Of a stretch of 64,000 nt of DNA, positions 24,828-31,988 are shown one piece after another. Source of the DNA: Dactylosporangium aurantiacum (GTDB lineage Bacteria; Actinomycetota; Actinomycetes; Mycobacteriales; Micromonosporaceae); contig NZ_JNYJ01000001.1 in assembly GCF_000716715.1 (NCBI RefSeq), forward strand, positions 186,001-250,000. Direction: 5' to 3'. Positions within the stretch are counted from its first letter, which is position 1, and each line of letters starts with the position of its first letter. The translations under genes were made by a program, and so were the position numbers. The notes below the pieces were generated by a model. That model worked only from the letters and a program-made list of their open reading frames with translations, ran no database searches and was not told the origin of the DNA.

Positions 24828-26452
24828 GCGTCGGGCGGGCGCAGGAACGCCAGCTCGGTCCCGCCGTAGCGGTCCAGGGTGTCGGCGAGGGACACGCCCT
24901 GGTCGTCGACGGTGTCCGGGTCGGCGCCGGCGTCCAGCAGCGCCCGGGCGACGAACGCGGGGCCGGTCTCGTTCACCAGCGCCTGCAGCGGGGTCATGCC
25001 GCGCCGGTCCCGGGCGTCGACGTCCAGGCCGGCGGCGAGGAGCCGGTCCAGCAGCGGCAGGTCGCCGGGGCCGGCCAGCAGACCGCCGAGGTGGTGCAGC
25101 AGCGTCCGGCCGTGCGGGTCGCGGGCGTGCGGGTCGACGCCGGCGTCGAGCAGCTCCAGCACCCCCGCCAAGTCGCCGTGCTGGGCCCGCAGCATGAGGT
25201 CGCGGCGCAGCTCGTGCAGGGCGCGGGGGAGCGTCGAGCCGGGCTCGCGCCAGCGGCGTTCGGCGGCGAGGCACCCGTACACCTGACCACCGAGCGCGAC
25301 CAGAGCCTCCTCACGGCGCCGCTCGTCGTCGTCGTGCGGGATCTCGAACCGTCCGCCGGTCATCCGCACGTGGTGCCACGCACCGCCGCGGCAGCGCAGC
25401 CGGGCCTCGGGTGCCGGTGGGGGCGTCGCCCGCGGCAGCAGCGGCGGCGCCTCGGGGAAGAACGCGGCGTGCACGAGCGGGTGCAGCGCGGTGACGGGCA
25501 GCGCGCCGGCGCGGAGCAGCTCGCCGTCGATCGGCCGCTGGTAGGGCGCCGGGTCGAGGTGCCAGTCGGCGTCGCGGTCCCGGTAGCCGGTCGGCACCCA
25601 TTCGCCGGTCAGCCGCCCGCCGTCGAACCCGGTGAGCCGCACGACGTGGCTCCAGCCGAACGGCAGCCCGACCTGCGCGCCGCCGGCGGCGCCGGCCTTC
25701 TTCCGGGCGGCGTCCACGACGGCGGCGTGCTCGCCGAGGAACCCCTGCCAGTGCTGCCGCAGGATCCGTTCGGTCCAGTTGTTCGGTGGCTGCGGCGGGG
25801 CCGGGACGTCGGCGCCGGCCGCCTGCCACGCCTCGCGGTGCCGCCCCGCGTCGTGCAGGGCCAGGATCCGCTCGGCGCGCCCCCACGCCCGCTCCGGCAG
25901 CGGGTTGCCGGCCGGGTCGAAGAACGGCAGGTGGGTCCAGCCGCAGCCGGCCAGCAGCGCACCGGACGCCCGGGCGTCCCACAGGTGCCGGCGGTCGCGG
26001 TAGTCGTGCATGGCGTGGAAGGGGCGGGGCCCGTCGTCCCATTCCCAGTCGTCCCACGCGTCCGGGTCGAGGGGTTCGGCGGTGACGAACAGGCGCAGCC
26101 GCTGCGAGCCGAAGCCGACGCGGGTACCGCCGACGTACAGCGACGGGCCGTCGGCGGTGCCGGCGAGCTGGACGACCTGCCGGGCGTCGAGGTGGGTGTC
26201 GCCGCGGCCCGGTTTGCGGGGCAGGTGCCAGCGCAGCAGGTCGGGGGCGAAGTGGGCCAGGTCGTCGGAGAACGGCGCGAAGTCGCCGCGGTCCACGGCG
26301 GCGGCGTCCACGTCGACGTTCGCGGCGGCGCAGGCGGCCCGCCAGTCGCCGGCGAGCCGGGCCCGCGTCGCGGCCAGGATCATCGACGGGGGTGTCGCCC
26401 AGCGCCGGACCCGGGCCCAGTTGCCGGCGCCGGCGCGGGTCAGTGTCGTCAC
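24824..26452 (-). CDS. Ankyrin-repeat protein (paralogue 2)
   Basis: 542 residues from the GTG at 26452. It has the same layout as its downstream paralogue: ARLAGDWRAACAAANVDV and HFAPDLLRWHLP near the N-terminus, a long middle domain of unknown type (with CGWTHLPFFDPAGNPLPERAW, matching a CGGYDGHLPGF region in the paralogue), and C-terminal ankyrin repeats (LDAGVDPHARDPHGRTLLHHL; LAAGLDVDARDRRGMTPLQAL; LDAGADPDTVDDQG). The two proteins arose by duplication and have since diverged, which suggests different partners or a heteromer. GTGA overlaps at both ends show tight coupling. Confidence 0.8.
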   Translation of the reverse strand: MTTLTRAGAGNWARVRRWATPPSMILAATRARLAGDWRAACAAANVDVDAAAVDRGDFAPFSDDLAHFAPDLLRWHLPRKPGRGDTHLDARQVVQLAGTADGPSLYVGGTRVGFGSQRLRLFVTAEPLDPDAWDDWEWDDGPRPFHAMHDYRDRRHLWDARASGALLAGCGWTHLPFFDPAGNPLPERAWGRAERILALHDAGRHREAWQAAGADVPAPPQPPNNWTERILRQHWQGFLGEHAAVVDAARKKAGAAGGAQVGLPFGWSHVVRLTGFDGGRLTGEWVPTGYRDRDADWHLDPAPYQRPIDGELLRAGALPVTALHPLVHAAFFPEAPPLLPRATPPPAPEARLRCRGGAWHHVRMTGGRFEIPHDDDERRREEALVALGGQVYGCLAAERRWREPGSTLPRALHELRRDLMLRAQHGDLAGVLELLDAGVDPHARDPHGRTLLHHLGGLLAGPGDLPLLDRLLAAGLDVDARDRRGMTPLQALVNETGPAFVARALLDAGADPDTVDDQGVSLADTLDRYGGTELAFLRPPDA

Positions 26453-27573
26453 CGGTACACGCTCACGATCTCGCTGCCCGGTCCGGCGTCGGCCGGCGGG
26501 AGCAGCGCGCTGATGGCCCGTTTCACGCGGCGCGGCACGTCCGGGCCGAGCGCGAGACGGGTCAGGTCGGTGGAGGGCAGCGCCGCGAGCAGCGCCTTGG
26601 CGCCGCGCCCGCCGACGCCGGTGTGGCGCAGGTCGAGCCGGCGCAGCCGGGTGCCGGGCAGCGCCGCGGCGAGCAGCGCGGCACCGTCGTCGCCGACCAC
26701 GTTGTCGGCGGCGCCGAGCACCCGCAGCGACTGCGGCCGGCTCAGGTCGAGGCTGTCCAGCAGCGGCAGGTGGCCGGCGACGGCGGCGACGGTCGCCGGG
26801 GACAGGCCGTTGCCGCCGAGGCCGAGGGTGCTGCCGGGCGCGTGCAGGGCGTCGACGACGGGGCCGACGCCGTCGTCGCCGAGCCGGTTCGCGGCCAGGA
26901 ACAGCCCGCGCACCCCGGCGTCGCGCACCAGCCGGGCCAGCAGCGGACCCGCGGACGGGCCGAGGCCGTTGCCGCCGAGGAACACCCGGGTCACCGGGGC
27001 CGGCCGGGCGGCGAGCGCCTCGACGAGCGTCTCCAGCCCGGCGACGGTCAGGCCCGTGTTGACCAGGTCGACGGTGTCGATGGTGGTGTTGCGCCGCAGT
27101 GTCGCGGCGAGCGCGGCCACCCCCTCGTCGCCGAGCGGGTTGCGTTTCAGCCACAGCGCCCGCACCCGGTCGTCGGCGGCGAGCCGCTCGAACAGCGGCG
27201 CCGCGCCGGCCGCGTCGATGGCGTTGCAGCCGAGGTACAGCGTCTCGACCCGGTGCCCGCGCGGCAGCCCGGACGCGAGCGCGGCGGTGCCGGTGGCGCC
27301 GAGACCGTTGGTGCCCAGCAGCAGGTGCACCGCGTGCGGCGAGCCGACGACCCGGTCCAGGACCTGGGTGACGCCGGCCGGTCCGAGCCCCTGCTTGCAC
27401 AGGTCGACCCGGCCGTCGGGCTGCAGCGTGCCGAGCGGGAACCGTTCGGTGCCGCGGACCGGCTCCGGGTCGGTGAGCCGCCGCAGCAGCGGCGACAGGT
27501 CGGCGAGGTCGGCCGGCGCGACCGCCGGCACCGCCAGGACCGGGCACGCGATCTCGGGAGTGTGCTCTACCAC
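26449..27573 (-). CDS. Leucine-rich-repeat protein, ribonuclease-inhibitor type
   Basis: 374 residues from the GTG at 27573, overlapping the SDR stop by 7 nt. After about 80 N-terminal residues it consists of RNI-type leucine-rich repeats of about 28 residues: LYLGCNAIDAAGAAPLFERL, LWLKRNPLGDEGVAALAATL, LFLAANRLGDDGVGPVVDAL, LGAADNVVGDDGAALLAAAL. These have the L-x-x-N-x-(L/I)-G-x-x-G pattern known from eukaryotic NLR proteins and bacterial effectors. It has no catalytic motif and is probably a scaffold or sensor working with the SDR and ankyrin proteins of the operon. Confidence 0.85.
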   Translation of the reverse strand: MVEHTPEIACPVLAVPAVAPADLADLSPLLRRLTDPEPVRGTERFPLGTLQPDGRVDLCKQGLGPAGVTQVLDRVVGSPHAVHLLLGTNGLGATGTAALASGLPRGHRVETLYLGCNAIDAAGAAPLFERLAADDRVRALWLKRNPLGDEGVAALAATLRRNTTIDTVDLVNTGLTVAGLETLVEALAARPAPVTRVFLGGNGLGPSAGPLLARLVRDAGVRGLFLAANRLGDDGVGPVVDALHAPGSTLGLGGNGLSPATVAAVAGHLPLLDSLDLSRPQSLRVLGAADNVVGDDGAALLAAALPGTRLRRLDLRHTGVGGRGAKALLAALPSTDLTRLALGPDVPRRVKRAISALLPPADAGPGSEIVSVYR

Positions 27574-28862
27574 TGCACCACCTGGTAGTCCTTCAGGAAG
27601 ACGCCGGAGATCCGGTCGCCGTGCACGCCGCGCACGATCGGGTCGTACACCCGGGCGGCGCCGTCGACGACGTCCAGCGGCACCCGGAACCCGGCCTCGT
27701 GGAAGGCCTCCTTCGTGCCCTGCGGTCGCTCGTCGGTGACCCAGCCGGTGTCGACGCTGGTGACGTGGATGCCGTCGCGGGCGTAGTCCTCGGCGATGGT
27801 CCGGGTCAGCATGTTCAGGCCGGCCTTGGCCATGTTCGTGTGCGGGTGCCGGCTGGTCTTGTTGCGCCGGCTGAAGCTGCCCTCCATGGCCGACACGTTC
27901 ACCACGTACCGGTCGGGGTGCGGCGAGGCGAGCATCAGCGGGCGCAGCCGGGCGGTGAGCAGGAACGGCACGAACGCGTTGACCACCTGCACCTCCATCC
28001 ACTCCCGCGGGGTGACCTCGTGCAGGTGCAGCACCCAGCTGTTGACGGGGCGCAGGTCGAGCGGCTCGCCGGTCTCGTCGACCAGGCCGAGCGGGAAGTA
28101 GTCCACTGTGGAGCGTGGTGCGGGGACCTGCGTCGCCGGGACCACCGGCACCGGCGCCGGCAGGGCCCGCCGCTCGGCGGCGCGCAGGGCGCGGTGGTAC
28201 TCGTGCGGCCGGGAGATCGTCTGCGCCGCGTTGTTGACGAGGATGTCGAGGTGGTCCCAGCGCTCGGTGACCGCGTCGACGAGCCCGACGACGGCGGGCA
28301 GGTCCAGGAAGTCCACGCCGTGCACCCGCAGCCGGCCCTGCCACTCGGCGAAGTCGGTCTCGGCGGCGAAGCGGCGGGCGGCGTCGTGCGGGAAGCGGGT
28401 GGTGACGATGACGTCGGCGCCGTCGCGCAGCAGCTTCAACGCGGTCTGGAAGCCGATCTTGATCCGGCCGCCGGTGACGAGGGCGCGCCGGCCGCGCAGG
28501 TCGCAGCGGGCGGTGCGGCGGGCCGTGTTGCCGGTCGAGCACGGCTGGCACATGAGCGGATACGCGCGGTTGACGGTGCGGTAGTGCTGCTTGCACACGT
28601 AACAGCGCCGGGCCCGCAGCAGCGTCGCGTCCTCGGGCGGCCCGCCCCGGCCGTCGTCGCTGCCGGCGCCGGTCAGCAGCCGCAGGTCGTGGGCGCCGGT
28701 CGCGGTGCGCCTGGCCGTCTTGCGCAGCTTCTTGTGGCTCTTGTACGCGCTGACGACCGCCTCACGCACCTGCCGCGCCGACGGGTCGTCGTCATCCGCG
28801 CCGTTGAGCGCGGCGAGCACACGGAGGCAGGCCGCGACGTCGGAGGGGTCCAGACGAGGCAC
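27567..28862 (-). CDS. SDR-fold protein with N-terminal zinc ribbon, catalytic Tyr replaced
   Basis: 431 residues from the GTG at 28862. Residues 1-80 are a charged helical region. Residues 87-108 form a four-cysteine zinc-ribbon pattern (CYVC and CQPC: Cys87, 90, 105, 108). From residue 125 the protein is an SDR with the cofactor loop TGGRIKIG, VNNAAQ (210-214) and the serine region NVSAMEG (Ser324). Where classical SDRs have Tyr-x3-Lys it has THR-x3-Lys (Thr342, Lys346, in HPHTNMAKAG), so the usual proton donor is missing. An insertion with PRSTVDYFPLGLVDETGE lies before. It leads the LRR-ankyrin operon and has a leaderless-type promoter. Confidence 0.85.
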   Translation of the reverse strand: MPRLDPSDVAACLRVLAALNGADDDDPSARQVREAVVSAYKSHKKLRKTARRTATGAHDLRLLTGAGSDDGRGGPPEDATLLRARRCYVCKQHYRTVNRAYPLMCQPCSTGNTARRTARCDLRGRRALVTGGRIKIGFQTALKLLRDGADVIVTTRFPHDAARRFAAETDFAEWQGRLRVHGVDFLDLPAVVGLVDAVTERWDHLDILVNNAAQTISRPHEYHRALRAAERRALPAPVPVVPATQVPAPRSTVDYFPLGLVDETGEPLDLRPVNSWVLHLHEVTPREWMEVQVVNAFVPFLLTARLRPLMLASPHPDRYVVNVSAMEGSFSRRNKTSRHPHTNMAKAGLNMLTRTIAEDYARDGIHVTSVDTGWVTDERPQGTKEAFHEAGFRVPLDVVDGAARVYDPIVRGVHGDRISGVFLKDYQVVQW

Positions 28863-28868
28863 CGGCAG

Positions 28869-28874
28869 AGCCTA
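28869..28874 (-). promoter_or_regulatory. -10 box, TAGGCT, of the SDR-LRR-ankyrin operon
   Basis: TAGGCT on the minus strand ends 6 nt before the GTG at 28862. The region between the tRNA-like gene and this start is only 49 nt. Confidence 0.5.
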
Positions 28875-28911
28875 GCCCCTGCGCGCAAGCCGTAGGTGCG
28901 TGGACCGTTTG

Positions 28912-28984
28912 GTGGACCGGCCGGAATCGAACCGGCGTCCTCCGCTCTGGCAAAGCGGTGCGTCGACCTCTGCGCTACGGCCCA
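28912..28984 (-). tRNA. tRNA-like gene, anticodon GCC (Gly)
   Basis: The minus strand folds as a 73-nt cloverleaf: acceptor TGGGCCG/CGGTCCA, U8-A9, a short D-stem (GCG/CGC) with AGAGGTCGA in the loop, anticodon stem CCGCT/AGCGG with loop TTGCCAG (anticodon GCC at 28949-28951), and T-arm GCCGG-TTCGATT-CCGGC. The acceptor helix can continue two more pairs (9 bp in all). U1-A72 and C73 are unusual for tRNA-Gly, and no CCA follows in the standard position. It may be functional, specialised or a decoy. Confidence 0.6.
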
Positions 28985-29031
28985 CCGCGCTGCAGCATAG
29001 CCGCGCGGCGGCGGCGCGCGGTCGATGAGGG

Positions 29032-29104
29032 CAGAGCCGGTCGGAATCGAACCGACGTCCTCCAGCGTGCTGTGCCGGCGCGACGACCTCTGCGCTACGA
29101 CCCT
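29032..29104 (-). tRNA. tRNA-like gene, second copy with altered anticodon loop
   Basis: This 73-nt sequence has the same D-arm and T-arm strings as the copy 48 nt downstream but a different anticodon arm: stem CCGGC/GCTGG and loop ACAGCAC. Position 33 is C instead of the near-universal U, so decoding (nominal anticodon AGC) is doubtful. The acceptor AGGGTCG/CGGCTCT extends outward by three Watson-Crick pairs to 10 bp. Compensating changes keep every stem intact, so it does not look like random decay. It overlaps the VOC gene stop by 10 nt. Confidence 0.5.
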
Positions 29105-29502
29105 GCCGGCGGGTAGCTTAGTACCCTCGTGCGAGGTTGGTAGAGCTGGTGCAGCACGAAGGTGTTGCCGTCGGGGTCGGAGAAGCTCGTGACCCGCGAG
29201 AACGGCCCTTCCTCGATCGGCCCGTCGAAGATGATGCCGCGCTCCGACAGCTCCTCGTAGGTCTTCTCGATGTCGTCGGTGTCCAGCACAATGCCGCGCA
29301 GCGAGCCGGCCGGCATCGTCTCGAACCAGGTGACGAGCGTGAACGCGGTCTGGCCGTGCCTGGGCGCCACCTCGACCCACCGGCGGTCGCCGGTGTCGTT
29401 GTCGCTCACCAGCTCCCAGTCCAGTGCGTTGACGTAGAAGTCGCGTGCCCGGTCCTGGTCGCTCACCGGGATGGACACGATCTGCACGTGATCGATCGGC
29501 AT
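29095..29502 (-). CDS. VOC-superfamily (glyoxalase/bleomycin-resistance-like) protein
   Basis: 135 residues from the ATG at 29502, 7 nt after a TACCCT box. It is a single vicinal-oxygen-chelate domain: IDHVQIVSIPVSDQDRARDFY at the start and SFSDPDGNTFVLHQLYQP at the end, with metal-type ligands at His4 and the C-terminal strands. Family members act on small molecules or bind them; the substrate is not predictable. The TAG stop is formed by bases U8-A9-G10 of the downstream tRNA-like gene. Confidence 0.88.
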   Translation of the reverse strand: MPIDHVQIVSIPVSDQDRARDFYVNALDWELVSDNDTGDRRWVEVAPRHGQTAFTLVTWFETMPAGSLRGIVLDTDDIEKTYEELSERGIIFDGPIEEGPFSRVTSFSDPDGNTFVLHQLYQPRTRVLSYPPAGS

Positions 29503-29509
29503 GCCTTGC

Positions 29510-29515
29510 AGGGTA
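29510..29515 (-). promoter_or_regulatory. -10 box, TACCCT, leaderless-type
   Basis: TACCCT on the minus strand ends 7 nt before the VOC gene ATG. Confidence 0.4.
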
Positions 29516-29552
29516 CCGCCGGAAGTGTCCGTCTCGTGGCGAATCGCACCTG

Positions 29553-29999
29553 TTACAGCAGGACCCATTCGGTGTGGACGGCCGCCCCGCCGGCGGGCTC
29601 GCACCGCAGCCGGACGGACCCCGCCACGACGCCCTGGAACCGGAACCGGCCCTCGTCGTCGACGTCGGTCTCCTGGCTGCCGCCGGGGGACTCCAGCACC
29701 ACCCGCGCCGGCACCGGCGGGGACACCTCGCCGACCATCTCGACCCCGCCCTCGCGGGTCGTGGCCTGCACGTCGATCGTCAGCGAGCCGCCGAAGAACG
29801 AGAGCAGCCGCGGCGAGCCGCCGCCGCGGACCGCGACGAGCCGATGCGCGGCGGAGTCGGCGGTGAGCCTCGCGAGGGCCGCGTCCGGGTCGCGCCAGGC
29901 GATGCTGGCCCGCGCCGCGGACAGGACGGCCTCCGGCACCGGGTCGCGCCGGCCCGCGATGTCGCGCAATGCCCTCAGCACTGCTTCCTCCCCGATCAT
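29553..29999 (-). CDS. Small protein downstream of an ECF sigma gene, with beta-sandwich C-terminus
   Basis: 148 residues from the ATG at 29999, 22 nt after the sigma-factor stop. The N-terminal 60 residues are helical (GEEAVLRALRDIAGRRDPVPEAVLSAARASIAWRDPDAALARLTADS). The rest resembles a carboxypeptidase-regulatory-like or CNA-B-like sandwich (PARVVLESPGGSQETDVDDEGRFRFQGVVAGSVRLRCE). No membrane segment is seen, so it does not look like a classical anti-sigma factor. Its operon position suggests that it is controlled by the sigma factor or controls it. Confidence 0.65.
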   Translation of the reverse strand: MIGEEAVLRALRDIAGRRDPVPEAVLSAARASIAWRDPDAALARLTADSAAHRLVAVRGGGSPRLLSFFGGSLTIDVQATTREGGVEMVGEVSPPVPARVVLESPGGSQETDVDDEGRFRFQGVVAGSVRLRCEPAGGAAVHTEWVLL

Positions 30000-30021
30000 C
30001 GGGTCGGCCCAGCCCAGAACG

Positions 30022-30585
30022 TCATGTCGAACCCAATCTGCGTCGCAGCGCGCCGAGGCAGCGCTGCCGGGTCGGTCCGATGCTGCCGACCGGCACGTCG
30101 AGCGCCGCCGACACCTCGGCGTAGCTCGGCGGGGGATCGGCGATGAGCACCCGCAGCAGCTGCTGGCAGGGGCCCGACAGCGCGCGGAACTCGTGCCACA
30201 GCGCCGCGTCGCGCTCGTCGCGCAGGACACCGGCGTCGGGCTCCTCGTCGTCGCCGGCCAGGGCCCCGCCGATGATGCCGACGAAGTCGGTGGCCGCGCC
30301 CGCCGGCACGTCGCGCCCGCCGCGGCGCAGCAGGGCCAGGGCCTCCCGGCGGGCGGTGGTGGCCAGCCACGAGCCGAGCTTGTCCGGGTCGCGGACGTCC
30401 GCGATGTGCTCGACCAGGCGCAGCCAGGTCGCCTGGCTCACGTCGGAGGCGTCGGACTGGCCGAGCTGGAAGCTGCGCGCGACCGACCAGACAAGGTTGG
30501 CATATCTGTCCACGATGGACTCCCAAGCCTTCTGGTCGCCGGCGGCGGCCGCCCTCAGGACCGCGGCGTTTTCAGGCTCAGCCAT
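30022..30585 (-). CDS. ECF-type RNA polymerase sigma factor
   Basis: 187 residues from the ATG at 30585. Region 2 is visible as KAWESIVDRYANLVWSVARSF...DASDVSQATWLRLVEHI, region 4 as LSGPCQQLLRVLIADPPPSYAEVSAALDVPVGSIGPTRQRCLGALRRRL. It directs transcription of its own regulon, possibly including the subtilase and the small partner protein beside it. The S8 peptidase gene ends 117 nt upstream on the same strand. No transmembrane anti-sigma gene is adjacent. Confidence 0.92.
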   Translation of the reverse strand: MAEPENAAVLRAAAAGDQKAWESIVDRYANLVWSVARSFQLGQSDASDVSQATWLRLVEHIADVRDPDKLGSWLATTARREALALLRRGGRDVPAGAATDFVGIIGGALAGDDEEPDAGVLRDERDAALWHEFRALSGPCQQLLRVLIADPPPSYAEVSAALDVPVGSIGPTRQRCLGALRRRLGST

Positions 30586-30593
30586 GGTCTCGA

Positions 30594-30599
30594 AGGCTA
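30594..30599 (-). promoter_or_regulatory. -10 box, TAGCCT, before the sigma gene
   Basis: TAGCCT on the minus strand ends 8 nt before the ATG at 30585, with no ribosome site between. Confidence 0.4.
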
Positions 30600-30701
30600 T
30601 CACCGTGGCTGCCGGGAGACGGGATGCGGCGACTCGCGTGCCGCACCCCGTCACCCCCCTCCCCCTGGTGTGGCTTCGCTGGTCCGGGCGGTGCACGGTG
30701 A

Positions 30702-31883
30702 TCACGCCAGTCCCGCGTAGCGGCCGTACCGGCGCGACGCGCCGGCGATGACCTCCTCCGCCGCCAGCCGGGCCGAACCGGCCCCCGGCAGCGCGTCGGC
30801 GATCGCCGCGGCGACGAACGGCGCCGCGAACGACGTGCCGCTCCACGTCGCCCAGCCGTCCTCGAACCCGTCCTGGTGCACGAACGTGCTCGTGACGTCG
30901 GCCCCCGGCGCCGCGAGCGTGATCCACGTGCCGGTGTTGCTCCAGCCGCTGATGCGCCGCCCGTCGTGCGCCGCGACGGCGATGACCCGCCGCCGCCACG
31001 ACACGCTGGTGCCGGCGAACGCGGCCGGCCAGAACGGCCGGTCGTGCTGGCCGTCGTTGCCGGCAGCGGCGACCAGCACCCGGTCGCCGCTGCCCAGCAG
31101 CCCGGACAGTGCCGCGGTCAGCAGCGGTGGCGGCCGGTCGTCGAGCGTGTAACCGCCCAGCGACAGGTTGATGATCTGATGGTCGTACGCCTGCCCGAGA
31201 CCGGCGATCAGGTCGGTCTCACGGCATACCCCGAACGTGTCGACAATCCCCATCACCCTCGGCCGCACCCGCGGCGACCTGGTCAGCAGCACCCCGGCGA
31301 CGAAGTTGGCGTGCCCGACGTCGCCGTCGCGGACGGCGTCCTCGTCGACGCCGGCGTCCGCGCCCGGTCCGAGGTCTTCGGCGACATACCGGTCCTTGGG
31401 CAGCGGGCTGTCCAGCCACACCGCCGTGTCCAGCACGAGCACCTCGACCTCCGGCACCTCACGGTCACGGACCGTGAGGTGCCCCGGCGCCGCCGGCCGC
31501 GGCGGCCCGTAGGGCCCCGCGTGCTCGAACGGCGTCGACACGAACACGTGATTCGGCCCGGCGGCCACCCTGGTGTCACCGGCCGCCTCGGCCTGGACGC
31601 GCACCCGCCGCGCGGCGCGCGCGACGTCCAGACCGGGCAGCCGCACCCGCCGGAACCCGTCCGGGACATCCCCCTCCTCCACGATGTCCCGGGCGGTGAA
31701 GCCCTGCTCCGCGAACGCCTGACGAGCGGTGGCGAAGTGGTCGTCGAGCACCAGCAGCTCGTCGGCGACGAACCGCACCGGCGTGCCGTCCGCGCGGTCC
31801 TCACGACGCACCCACCCCAGCCCGGCGAGCCGGCGGGCGCGTCGCGACCGCCACTGCTCCGCACGGGCGTCCGCTGGTGCCAT
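30702..31883 (-). CDS. S8 (subtilisin-like) serine peptidase, no signal peptide
   Basis: 393 residues from the ATG at 31883, preceded by AGGAGGAGCC. The catalytic triad is Asp152 (VLVLDTAVW), His191 (GHANFVAGVL) and Ser351 (WSGTSFAAP), with the oxyanion Asn276 in AAAGND. The 130-residue N-terminal part (RREDRADGTPVRFVADELLVL...) may be a prodomain or a recognition domain. The absence of a signal peptide suggests a cytoplasmic protease. It lies just upstream of the ECF sigma gene on the same strand; cytoplasmic S8 peptidases beside sigma factors occur in actinobacteria, but the target is unknown. Confidence 0.9.
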   Translation of the reverse strand: MAPADARAEQWRSRRARRLAGLGWVRREDRADGTPVRFVADELLVLDDHFATARQAFAEQGFTARDIVEEGDVPDGFRRVRLPGLDVARAARRVRVQAEAAGDTRVAAGPNHVFVSTPFEHAGPYGPPRPAAPGHLTVRDREVPEVEVLVLDTAVWLDSPLPKDRYVAEDLGPGADAGVDEDAVRDGDVGHANFVAGVLLTRSPRVRPRVMGIVDTFGVCRETDLIAGLGQAYDHQIINLSLGGYTLDDRPPPLLTAALSGLLGSGDRVLVAAAGNDGQHDRPFWPAAFAGTSVSWRRRVIAVAAHDGRRISGWSNTGTWITLAAPGADVTSTFVHQDGFEDGWATWSGTSFAAPFVAAAIADALPGAGSARLAAEEVIAGASRRYGRYAGLA

Positions 31884-31988
31884 GGCTCCTCCTCACGTGG
31901 TCTGCAAAGAAGAGACGGGCCGTCGGCTTCCTGATACAAAAACCTCGCCGGGGACTTCCCCCGCTGTTTTCTGTCGTACGTGGGCGGC

